Shown here: one piece after another, positions 37,456-48,137 of the stretch | Numbering within the stretch: the stretch's first letter is position 1 | Layout: each line of letters opens with the position of its first letter | Translations under genes and position numbers: made by a program | Notes under the pieces: model-generated | Told to the model about the DNA's origin: nothing | Database searches by the model: none | What the model saw: the letters and a program-made list of their open reading frames with translations, nothing else | DNA from: Parus major | Taxonomy: Eukaryota > Chordata > Aves > Passeriformes > Paridae | DNA length: 64,000 nucleotides | NCBI RefSeq assembly: GCF_001522545.3 | Contig: NC_031768.1 | Coordinates: 88,720,431 to 88,784,430 of the forward strand | Direction of reading: 5' to 3'

Positions 37456-39247
37456 ACTGGCAGACTGACTTCTGGTCTGATGTGTTGTTTATATATTTAA
37501 GAAGAAGGAAGCAGATCTTAGTGGCACCCTTGGAGAGACCATTCATAGCATCACTGTTTGTTTGACTAAATGTATGTATATGGTACTTTCCATATTTAAA
37601 TAGACGTTGTATTTCCACCCACCTTACTAACTCTAAAGCACCAGTGCCTATAGCAATGCTTACTTACTAGGAAACAGTAAGGATGCAACATTGAGAGCTG
37701 TGCAAATCTTGGTTGTTGATTTTCCAACAGTCAAGTTTGATGTCCGATTGTCCCAAGGTAAGGGCCACCCTCAGTAACACATGGAGTGAGAGCATCCGTA
37801 TGGGAAATAGGAAACAAGTGCTACAGGTGTCTGTTTGTTCATGATGTGTTTACGTGAAACTGCAGAGGAGCTTGGAATGGTTTGGGTTTCTCTTTTTCCT
37901 TTGTAAAATATCTCCAGGAGCTTCAACACAAGTCAAGTCTGTGTTAACCCAGTGCTAATCGTAAAAGGCATTTGTTGTGCAGCTTTTGTCTGTCTCAAGC
38001 TTGTCACATACATGTGACCTAAGGCTGACTGCCTGGTGAAAATCACTGTGTGCTCCCATGGTCAGCAATTAAAAATACTGTTTTAGAAAATTTAGATTTC
38101 TTTAACCCATGACTTTTTGTTTCCAAGAATCTTGTTTGGATCTCTTTCAACAGTGGCTTCAGTTAGTTACTGCTGAACTCAGTCAATGTTTCAGTGTAGC
38201 TCACCACTCCTGGTGCAGTCAGCAGACAGCAGCTGTGTTTGTTGCCATTCCTTGGGGTGGGTTTTGTACTTTGTTTAGCACCTTCTCAATGTCTTTTTTT
38301 TTTTCCCCCGTCTACTTTTCTTTGGCCCATGCTCCAACACCAGCTTTCTGATTTCTGTAAGTGACAGCCCTTTGTTGTAGCAGGCAGCACAACAGGAAGA
38401 GGACTGAGCCTGTCCCATCCCACAAAATGAGTGGACATTCTTGGGGGCACAGTTTTTACTTGATATTGCTAATAGGATTGAGTCTGAGTTAATATCAGTA
38501 CTCTGCACTTGAATGCACCTTTTATCTAAATCTGTGTGATTGTGGCTGAAGGAGGAAATGAAACACACAGGAAGACATTGGGATTTGAGGAAGGATGATG
38601 CGTTTGTAGATAGATGCATGAGAGATGGAGTGAATGTGTGTGTGCTGGCTGAGTCTTCAGTACTTTCACTAATTTTGGTCCTAATTCTTTTAAAAGAAAT
38701 GAGTTAGGTAGATTTTATTTCTTTAATGTCTCTGCAGTGTGCTTTTTCTTCTAACAGGGCATAAATTGACTTGATTTTATGTGTTTGGAAGTACCATTGT
38801 GGGTTTGATTTTTCAAACAACATAATAACTTCAGGTTCCCTGACAAGCAGTCATCCTCTGCTTGTGTGTTGCTCACCACAGCATCATCTTGTTGCTTCTG
38901 GTGGGACCTGTCAGAAGCTCCTGATGAGGGCATAGGCAGGAGCAGGCTCCCTGGGATTTTTTGTTCTGTTTTGTTTCTTTTTATTTGAAAGGTGGAAAGG
39001 AAGATATTCCTCCATGTCCAAAAACAGGACCCACAAAGAGGAACCTAGAACAGTTTTCCACAGCTTGACTGCCCAGACTTCAGTTTTGCTAAGCCCTTTT
39101 ACACTGATCCAGAAAAGTCAGGAGGCTTTGACATGAAAAATAATTGGGCTGTGTCTGTAGTGTGTCCTGACAATGTCTCTGCTCTTGTAACCTGTGGTCT
39201 GGTGTTTTCCTGCAAGGTGAAGTAGAACAGTTCTGATCCTGGTTGGG

Positions 39248-39911
39248 AATCACAGAATGAACTAGGTTGGAAAAAACGTTTGAGATCATCAAGTCCAACC
39301 TATGACCTAACCTAACACCTCCTCATCAGCTGAACCATGGCACTGAGTGCCACATACAGTCTTTTTTTTAAACATGTCCAGGGATGGTGACTCCACCATT
39401 GCCCTGGGAAGACAATTCCATTGCCCCATCAATCTTTCAATGAATAATTTTTTTCTGACGTCTAACCTGAACTTCCCTTGGTGCAGTTTAAGACTGTGTC
39501 CTCTCATTTTGTCAGTGGTTGCCTGGGAGAAGAGACCAACCCCCACCTGACTACAACCACCTTTCAGGAAGTTGTAGAGACAGATAAGGTTTTCCCTGAG
39601 CCTCCTTTTCTCCAGGCTAAACAACCCCAGCTCCCTCAGCCATTCCTCACAGGGTTTGTGTTCCAAGCCCATCATCAGCCTCATTGCCTCCTCTGGATGC
39701 ACTCAAGTGTCTCAACGTCCTTCCTAAACTGAGGGGCCCAGAACTGGACACAGCACTCCAGGTGTGGCCTCACCAGTGCCAAGCACACGGGAAAAATGAC
39801 CTCCCTGCTCCTACTGGCCACACTGTTCCTGATCCAGGCCAGGATGCCTGGGCATGCTGCTGGCTCATGTTCAGTCAGCTGACAGCCAGTACCCCTAGGT
39901 CCCTTTCTGCC
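39248..39911 (-). mobile_element. CR1 LINE 3' part, inverted relative to USF3
   Basis: Read on the - strand, it runs from GGGACCTAGGGGTACTGGC through CTGGTGAGGCCACACCTGG, TCCAGAGGAGGCAATGAGGC and GTTTAGCCTGGAGAAAAGG to CACCATCCCTGGACATGTTT. It ends GGTTGGACTTGATGATCTCA followed by TTCATTCTGTGATTC at about 39248. It is about 660 bp with few interruptions, better preserved than the intronic copies. A 131-codon open frame in it (39307-39702) is CR1 non-coding 3' sequence, not a gene. Confidence 0.93.
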
Positions 39912-40549
39912 TGGAATCATGATAATAATTCAGGTGGAGCTTATCTTAAGATGCTAAACCTAAGTGGTGCATCAGTTCTCAGTTTCTTGTGAGTATTGCA
40001 GTTCACAGCAAGGCAGTTTCTCTCTGCCACAGTGCAGTCACCAAGTGGCAGCAACTGGCCTGTGCCAGTCCCAGGGGGCAGGGGTTAGGAATGGATCGGT
40101 CCTCAGCCTCAAACCAACTAAGCCAGCTGCAGGTCTGGGTGTACCCTGGTGAGGCTCTTGACCAAAGGGGTGTCTGTAGTGCAGTAGGGCTCCAAGGGTC
40201 TGCCTCAGGTGGTGAGGTGGGTTCCATGACAGTGACTGTTCCATGGGTTCAGGATGGTAAGGATGGGGATTGAAGCAGCAGCCACTCTGTGCATTACACA
40301 CTTGTCTGGTCTTTGAGGAGGGAAGCAAACACATCCATTCTTGTTCTCTTTAAATTGAATTGTGTGTGCAGCAATAGGTTTGGCTTTCAAGACAAACTAG
40401 TGAAAAATTAAGCCCTGGCTTGCAGGACTTTATATAAAGATGCTAATCTTGCTCATCACTCCAGACATTCACAGAAAATCATATTAATTTCCTCTGCTGG
40501 GAAAACCACACTACTTTATGATGTCTATGAAAACTGGAGAGAATTTAAT

Positions 40550-41605
40550 AAACCTAAAGCTGTTGCAATGCTTGAATGTCCACAGATCCACTTGGCCAGA
40601 TAGGATTCATGCCAGAGTACTGAAGGAGCAAGCAGGACATACAGCAGGACCCTGCTCGATCATCTACAAAATATCTGGGAGTCTGGACAGGTCTCTGCTG
40701 AGAGGAGGTAGCCAGTGTTATTCCAATCTACAGAAAGGGCATGAGGCAAAAACACAGACTGAGAGTTTGTGTTCCTGGAAAAATGGTGAATATTATACTG
40801 GGTACTGTTGAAAGGAGTTTAAGGAATAATGCAGCCATCAGGCACAGGCAACATGGGTTCACAAAGTTAAAGTCCTGTCTAGCTCATTTGATACTGTTCT
40901 GTGATAAGGTCACCCACCCAGTGGGTGAAGGCAATGGATGTAATTTTTCTGCATTGTAGTAATGCCTTGGATACTGTCCCTCACAGCACCCATCTGGACA
41001 AGCTGTTCAGCTGTGGGATTAGCTGGTTGATGGTGTGCTGGGTGAAGAACTGGCTTAAGGGCAGAGCTCAAAGGACTTTCAGTGAATGGGGCTATGTCTG
41101 CCTGGCACCTGGTCACCAGCAGTGCTGCTTGGGGCTTAGTTCCAGGGCCAGTTCTATCCAATGTATTTATCACTGATCTGGATACAGGAGTTGAACACAC
41201 CATTGGCAAGTTTTGTTGCTGGTACCAAACTTGGAGGTGCTGTTGACTGATGCCTTGGAGAGGGATCTGGATAGACAGTCAGCCTCTTTGCTCTCTGCAG
41301 CTCCCTGACAGGGGAAGTGCAGAGGGAGGTGCTGATCCCTTCTCCTGGGATCCACTGACAGGACACATAGGACTGGCTCAAAGGGGCACTAAGAGAGGTT
41401 CAGACTGGACATTGGGAAGCATTTCTTTACCAAGAGGGTGATCAGACTTGACATAGGCTTGCTAGAAAGGTGTTTGATGTCTCAAGCATGTTAAGGAGGC
41501 ATTTGGACATGCTCAGTCCTGAAGTGGATGGAGGCACTCCAGGCAGTTGGAGTGGATGATCACTACAGGTCTCTATCAACTGAAATACCTGTTCTATTTT
41601 CTTAC
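40550..41605 (+). mobile_element. CR1-type LINE fragment with reverse-transcriptase remnants
   Basis: The + strand carries the order of a CR1 ORF2 end: GATCCACTTGGCCAGATAGG, AACATGGGTTCACAAAG, GGTCACCCACCCAGTGGGTG, the core GCCTTGGATACTGTCCCTCA (decayed AFDTVPH motif), GGTGAAGAACTGGCTTAAGG and GGGCCAGTTCTATCCAATG. A 3' UTR-like part follows and ends near GGTCTCTATCAACTGAAATA. Frameshifts and an internal deletion (near 41275) show it is dead. It may belong to a different CR1 subfamily from the copy at 39.2-39.9 kb. Confidence 0.85.
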
Positions 41606-44573
41606 TCCTCCATATTTATTGCTGTTGTCTCAAGGCTAAATGCAGTCCCGAGTGTTCAAGATAGAATATGTCAGCTGTGATTTTATTTGGTTTTTTTCAT
41701 GCTGCACATAATTTTCGGAAGAGACAGTAACTGTCAGTGAGTTTCACATGCACCCTTTCTGTTTACAAAGACAACCAAAACCAGCTCCTCCTCACTCATA
41801 GGATGCCTTCAGTGTAGGGAATCACAGCTCAGGCATTTCAGCCATACAAAGACTCATGGGACTTTGCAGGAACTGCTCAATTTTGCTGTGTGTGGCTGAG
41901 AAGTACTTACTGTGTGACCCTTGGTCTTCTCTGGAGGATTGTATTTTGTTGTGACAGGGCACTTTGTCGTCCTTCTCAGGCCTTTTTCTGAAACCTGACG
42001 AGACCAGGATGGAGAAATGTCATTTCATTCCCCTCCCTGAACATGGCAATTTCTGTTGAAGTTCTGTGTGAATCTCTCAACATGCTGTAAGTGATGCTAA
42101 CTGGTTCCATGGCATTGGTATGGGATCAGAAAACTGCTGTGACAGGAAAGGTAGGCAGACCTTCTGTGAGGGCCTCATATCAACACATTCTTCCAAATTC
42201 TGATATTTACACTGATATTTTAAAGTTCTAGATAACTTTAATTAAAGAAAATTGTGTCTGTTGTGTAGCCTTTTGGTGTAATTGACTGCCCAAGATGGGC
42301 TTTGAATGTTGAACCTGGCCTGGTCCTCTGGTTTGAGAGCAGCTTGTGAGTTTCAGTTTCTCTTATGTTCATGCTCTTTTGCCTTTAAGAGGAACAGGGG
42401 GGGACTGGATATTTCACAACAAAAGAGAGGAAATTAGATGTTAAATTTCTGTTAGTTTTTAATTATTGTTTTTGGTTTTTTTTGTCACTGTAAACTAATC
42501 CCACCTGCCATTCCACATCCACCAGGTTTCCTGCACTTAGTTTTGTAGGTCACATTGGTGTCTCAGTCCTTCCCCAGGGCCTCAGGCTCTGCTCTTGGGA
42601 AGAGGAGCAAATGCAACATCTTAGGAGTCCTTCTTTTCTTCAGTTTTCCCTTCCCTCCCATTGAACCTGTTATGTTTAGGTGTCAGGTTGATAAGGTTCA
42701 CCTTACCTTGATCTGTGCTTGGGGAGGGCAGTTTGAAAAGGGAGCTTCTGCAGGTGGAATGATTCTGGTTTACTTGTTATGAAAACCCTTTGACAAGCAA
42801 ATACATTTTCTTCAGCAAGCATCAGTCACATCAGTTTTCTTTTTCTCCTGAAGACTATCCAGCAATTAACGGTTCCTTTGTTTTTCAAAATACGCTTGGA
42901 AAAGATTTTGTGGGTTTAACTGCAATTTGTTAGCCTGAGAATGGCATTTTCTCTTCCATAAGATTTTTTTTGAAGGTTACTTACACAGGGTTTATTTTGG
43001 CTTTGAAGGAAGGAAAATTACCCAGTACTGCTTAATTTAGAAAAATCAGCAGTGGAAGGGAAAGGCTGGGCACTGACTCTGGGGTGGGACTGCCACAGCT
43101 GACAGACATCGTGTGGCTGTGGGTTTCAGCTTGGCCTAAATGACTTCAACAAACAATAGTAAATAATATTGGGCTGGATTGCATTTATGTCAGTGTAGTC
43201 CATATTAATCCCTTAAACAGCCTAGGAGAGTAACAGCAGAGATAGGGAAATTTGAAAACAGGCAATAAAATAGTAATGTGTTAATATTTATATACCTTTT
43301 TCTTGAGAGAAAGGACCTCATTTAGGAACAGTTAAAGAAAATGAAAACTGAAGTGATTTGAGCTGGGGGCTGAGCCTTACTGGAATGGGTTTTCCAGTTT
43401 GCCACTGTGCTGCTGCCCAGGTGGAAGAGCACCTTTCTGAAAAAAAATTAAAAGCACAGTGCTAGTCCCAAGCCTCCAGAACTTTGCACATTTTTCCTAC
43501 TGCACTTTAAAGCTCTGCTGCTGCTGCTGTGGTTGGTGTCTGTAGTGCTGTTGCAGGAAACAAGTCATGTGGCAGGGCAACTTGCAGAGGGCATGGCTGG
43601 AGAAGAGGGGCCATTTAATTATTTCTGGTCTCCTGTTGTCTTTTCACCTTTTCTGAGGTACTTGTGCAGTCTTGGCTCAAAGACTCAGTCAAATTCTCAC
43701 TGTTTCTGGATGACTGAATGTGCTGAGCCCTCATCTTTTGCTGTTCCCCTAGCAAGTTTCATGCTCATCACTTTAATAATGATCCCACTTCCCCTGGCAA
43801 GATAGAGTAGCACTGAACCTGTTTATACCAGATCAGTCATTTTTGTTTTGTTTTCTGCTACAGTGCTATTAGGAGATCCATTCTTTGCTATCACCTGACC
43901 TGTTACCACCTACTGCTGTTCCCTTCTCCCACTGCCATGATCCAGCATGGGTAGCAGACACAGGTTTGTGTGAGGGTGTTTTCAATTTCCTACTGCCTCT
44001 GCAACCCGTAAATTGGAAACCTCAGAGCACCAAGGCTTTTTTCCCACTGAGAGAAGGTTACTCTGTGAACTGGTAAAAGATTTAGCGAAGGTTTTTGGTC
44101 TGACAATACAAACTGATACTCTCTGCAAGCAAGCCCTGCTTAGTTACACAGAAACCATTTATTATTTGCTGATTCCTGTTTTTTCTGAGATGATTAAAAG
44201 GCTTTCTTTTCTGCCTCACCAGAAGTATCTTTATGAGAAGGTTTCCAAGTTTGCAATATGTGCTGCTGTTCTGGCAATCACAAGTGTGAAACAACAGAGC
44301 TCGTGGGGGGGGTTGGACCCTGTTCCTGCCTGCTCACTGTGAGAAGGGAAGCAAGTATGGATTTTGCCACAGGAGATTAATCAAAGATGCTGTTGCCCTC
44401 CATAATGTAAATTATTTATATTCAGTCCAGAGTATTCTGCTGTGCTTCTGTTTTATACAGCTGTAAATGACTTGGATACGGTCCCAGTGGAAAGTCCTTA
44501 CTATTTTGTAATGGAAAATAGGAACTCTGCAGTAGAAATCTATAATGAATGAACAGGAACATCATCTTCCAAT

Positions 44574-44641
44574 TGTAAATAAGATCTTGCTCTGTTTATT
44601 TTGACATCTTTTTACAAATGTGTTGCATTCAGGTGTAAATA
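44574..44641 (+). promoter_or_regulatory. Two Pumilio-type motifs (TGTAAATA) in the distal USF3 3' UTR
   Basis: Exact matches to the Pumilio consensus UGUANAUA at 44574-44581 and 44634-44641, 60 nt apart, lie just upstream of the distal polyadenylation signals. Family knowledge says such sites recruit PUM proteins that shorten mRNA life. Function here depends on the UTR reaching this far. Confidence 0.45.
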
Positions 44642-44750
44642 TCCCAAACCATGATCTTGTTCAGAGTTCTGAGATTTCTACTGTTAAATGTAATACTTTG
44701 TTTAATAGTTGTAATAATTATTTGTATAGATATGAACATCATAGTATTTT

Positions 44751-44756
44751 ATTAAA
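44751..44756 (+). terminator. USF3: ATTAAA polyadenylation signal, probable distal USF3 end (AATAAA backup at 44854)
   Basis: ATTAAA is followed by an A-rich stretch and then GTGTTCTTGTTGGT at about 44785, a plausible downstream GU element. A canonical AATAAA about 100 nt further on (44854-44859) is an alternative. The assignment is motif-based. Confidence 0.4.
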
Positions 44757-44880
44757 AAAAAAGGAGAAAAATACTCTTTAAATATTGTGTTCTTGTTGGT
44801 ACAGCTTCTTTTCCCACAGAAAGCTATGCCATTCACTCTTAAGTAGAGGTAAAAATAAAAGCTGTGCTTCGAGACTGGGA

Positions 44881-46700
44881 ATTTACAGTCAGAGTTTTCC
44901 ACTGCAGTACATTCTCTGCATATACCAGAGAATGCACCATATTAGTTGGAGATAAAAAACTACAAAATTCAGAAGAAATAAATACTGATTGTGTAGTATC
45001 TAAAAAATACATGGCAGGTGCTGTCCCTGCCCCAGTGGCAGCAATCACTGTTGAGATACAACTTCATTTTATAAAATGAAAGTCCCCTTGCATTGGTTTG
45101 GAAGTGATCTAAGACAGTTTTGTCAGAGTTTGAAGCTAAAGGATGCAGTTTGGATGAGAGCAGGACACTCTTACCTGCAAGGTAAGTAAAGGCTTTTTTG
45201 GGAGACTGCACAATACTGAAGCTGACAGAATTACTAGGAAACAATTCATGCGCTCCAAAAAAACCTGGCTTGTAAACCTCAAAATAGTTGCAGCATGGAA
45301 GTTGCCTTTAGGGAAGGTCTTAATTTAAAAAAGGCTGAAATTGAGTATTAAGACAGTGGGGCTTTTGTTCCTTCAGTGACAACTACAGTTCAGTCACAGC
45401 AGAAGGGAGGGGAAACAGGACATGAGGGAGTTGCCTTCCTCTTCCACACTGCAGTGCATTTCCCCTGCCCTGGCTGTTCTGCCAGTCCAGAGGCTCCAGG
45501 GGGAGTTGTAACAGCTCACATTACTCTGGTACTTTTCCTGACTTGTGAGGGGACATTAGTATTGTACAGAAGCGCTTTCCTTCTCCCTTCAGTTGTAGTG
45601 GGCAGACCAACTTTACCTACATTTCCTGAGAAAATAGGGAATGTATGGAATGTAAGAAAGAAGTATTTTACGATGAGAGTGGTAAAACACTAGAACAGAT
45701 TGTCCAGACAGGTGGTGGATGCACCATCTTTAGAAAGGCCTGGTTGGATGGGGGTTTGAGCAATTTAATCTGGTAGGTCCCTGCCTATGGCACTGTTTAT
45801 TTCCCTTTCAGGAGTTGTGCCCAGCCAGACCCCCCCAGCAGCCACAGCCATCAAGGGGTCAGGCAGCCACTGGGTGGGAGAGCTGAAGCACAGAGCCCAG
45901 CAGGCAGGGTAAAGCTAAGAGGAAATTTTAAAAATTGATGCAGCAAGCTGGAAGCACAAAAGCAGCAGGGAGATGATTCCAACCCTTCCTCTCATCTCAG
46001 GCTTGAGGTGCCTTTCCTCGTATTTAATTGAATTCTGTCATGGTTTTCTGTTCTTTCTGTGCTGTTCTCCAGCCTCCCTCTCCCTCCCTGCTACCACCTT
46101 AGCATTCCATGCTGTGCTCATCTCTGCTCAGCCCAGCCAGCCCATATGCTGTTCTACCTCCTACGTCGAGCCTTCCAACTGCTGCTCAACATTATTTTTC
46201 CCTCACATTTCAATTTAGAGAGGTTAACCAGCTTCCTGTCTAGAAACAAATACAAGCATGGAACAAGGTCTGAGGCTACAGATTATGAAAACGCAGGGAG
46301 AAAGTATAATTTATAAAAAATGTCTCCCCAGAAATGGACACGTTTGGGGGCACAGAGGTCCTCCTTCAGTCTGGCACAGTTACCCCAACACCCTCCAGAG
46401 CAGCACAGCTCTGCTGAGGAAGACAGAGATTGGCAGCCTCTTGTGTCATTCTTTATCCAGCCCTCTCCTCACCCTGCCCAAGGGACTACAGTGACAAACA
46501 AGAGTGTCTGTTCTATATGTAGCCTCACAAAGGCAATTTGGTTAAGAGAACAAGCAAGTCATCCACACCTATGCTCTGGAAATGCCTGTGACAGTCCCAA
46601 GGATGGCAGCAGCCATGTGACACCACTGGAACCCCTCTGCCCTGACTGTTGTCTCTGCTGCTGCTGAGAGCAGGAGCAAGAACTCAGATCAACCTGCAGA
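44881..46700. other. Gap between convergent USF3 and SIDT1
   Basis: About 1.8 kb separates the presumed ends of two convergent genes. Apart from a CR1 fragment at about 45630-45785 I saw nothing in it: no exon, no promoter island and no tandem repeat. The boundaries depend on the two inferred polyadenylation sites. Confidence 0.5.
45630..45785 (+). mobile_element. CR1 LINE fragment, short and degraded
   Basis: Recognised from AAGTATTTTACGATGAGAGT, GGTAAAACACTAGAACAGAT, TGTCCAGACAGGTGGTGGATG and TTGGATGGGGGTTTGAGCAA, all in CR1 3' order. It ends before the usual terminal octamer repeats. It is heavily diverged and non-coding. Confidence 0.75.
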
Positions 46701-48137
46701 ACAGGGAACCAGGAACATCCATTTTATTCACCATCTTGACAAACTCCAAATTAGAAAAAGATAAAAACCAGCTGGTGCAAAACTCTTCAAGGAGATACAG
46801 ACTCCTGGAGTAAAATATCACCAGAGTCACCTGCTTTAGTAAGCAGAAGTGGAATGAAACCTTTGCATCACTGGCTACATGCACATACACCAAAGTAAAA
46901 ATGCTCAGGCAGACAAGAATAAGGACAGCAGGCCTCAAAGAACACTTTTTAATTGCAAATTAGCAAATCAGGTCCCATTTTAGATGCAAGGCCTGCAATA
47001 ATTCACACCTTATTCTTGTTTTTTTAAATAACTAAGAAACTGGAAAGAATGCAGAAGCCATTAAAAAACTCATTTCAGATTCAGACAAGTTGAAGGAAAT
47101 TTGTTCCACATCTTTAGCTAAAGAGCTCAACACCAACTGCCCCAAAATCTCCTTCACCCTCCCAGCCCATAAGGGAACCTGCTTTGCCAAGGTCGTCCAA
47201 GGTAAGCTCACGAGAGGAGAAAATCTGAGGCTGCTGGAAAACCTCCCTGTTCCAGCCTGCCCCTTTGGCAAGGCACACAGCAGCAGCCAAGGGCTGCCAC
47301 ACAAGGCTGTGGCTTTGCCGTGCGGTCTCTCTCAGGGTCGCTCGAGGAGAGCCAGCGTGGTGCCGTGACAGAGACCAGCCAAGTGCCAGCACCAGAGGTG
47401 CCAGAGGAGTGGCTGTTCAACAGGAGCGACAGAGAGGCTGCAAGAGAGCAATGTAGGAGGCTCTGAGTCTGGCAGAGCCCTCACAGGCAGCTCTAGTTCA
47501 CCACCTCCCACCAACACTGCAGCCTTGGTACCACGGCTCCCCACCAGCTGCCAAAGGAGCCTCTCCAACAAAGAGAGGAAGAAAGAAAACACAGTCGCCC
47601 TACGGCCACCTCAGTTTGGAGTCCTTTGCTCCCTCAGCTGCTGCAGTACAGGAACCAAATGCTCTCCCTGTGCTGCTGAAGGGACTCTCCGAGGGCAGCA
47701 GACTGCAGGGTGCAGGCATTACCTCCCTGTGCAGGAAGATTTGCATGGCACTTCTCAAGCCGGCTCACCAGAGAGGAAGTGGAGCCCATCAGCAGGAAGG
47801 AAGGGAAGCAAAGGTCTCTGACATGCCTCCCTCCTGTTTCCTCCCCCCTCACTGGCTCCAGCACCCACTGCACCCACGAGCCAGAGGGCAGTGCTCTGGC
47901 CTTGGGCTCTGGATCAATCCTGCCCCAGAGGATGCGGCAGGAAAGGAGTAACATCGTCTTCCCTCCTGGTCCCGCCTCAGCTGCCACAGCACCCCTTCAT
48001 GCCTGCTGCGGGATCCGGTTCCCCTGCTCCCGCTGGGCTGCTGGCCATGGAAGCAAGCTCATTCTCCACCGACACCAGTGGCCCGGTGCCTTTGGCTGAG
48101 CGGTTTGGGACACCTCTGCACCCCTGTCCCTGGGGAT
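46700..48137 (-). other. SIDT1: SIDT1 3' UTR (probable extent)
   Basis: Sequence downstream of the SIDT1 stop on the - strand. The first canonical AATAAA on that strand is at 46723-46728 (TTTATT on +), giving a UTR of about 1.4 kb. The part nearest the stop (about 47300-48137) is GC-rich, and open frames there (for example 47891-48304, + strand) are by-products of composition. The 3' end is inferred from the hexamer only. Confidence 0.5.
46723..46728 (-). terminator. SIDT1: AATAAA polyadenylation signal for SIDT1
   Basis: Canonical hexamer on the SIDT1 strand (TTTATT on the + strand), the nearest one downstream of the stop at 48138 that I found. Motif evidence only. Confidence 0.45.

Larger units (their letters stand above)
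37456..44880 (+). other. USF3: USF3 3' UTR (probable extent)
   Basis: No exon or promoter is visible between the USF3 stop and about 44.9 kb. The stretch from about 44,400 to 44,860 has the look of a vertebrate 3' UTR end: AT-rich, with UGUAAAUA motifs, ATTAAA at 44751, AATAAA at 44854-44859 and GT-rich sequence around 44785-44800. A proximal ATTAAA at 38068-38073 could give a short form. CR1 copies at 39.2-39.9 and 40.5-41.6 kb would be part of the long form. The extent is inferred from signals; a shorter UTR is possible. Confidence 0.5.

Noticed and set aside
39307..39702. 131-codon open frame on the - strand
   Set aside because: The DNA is CR1 LINE 3' sequence; the frame is incidental.
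40741..41209. Open frames resembling reverse transcriptase
   Set aside because: They are pieces of a decayed CR1 element with frameshifts and a deletion, so not a live element or host gene.
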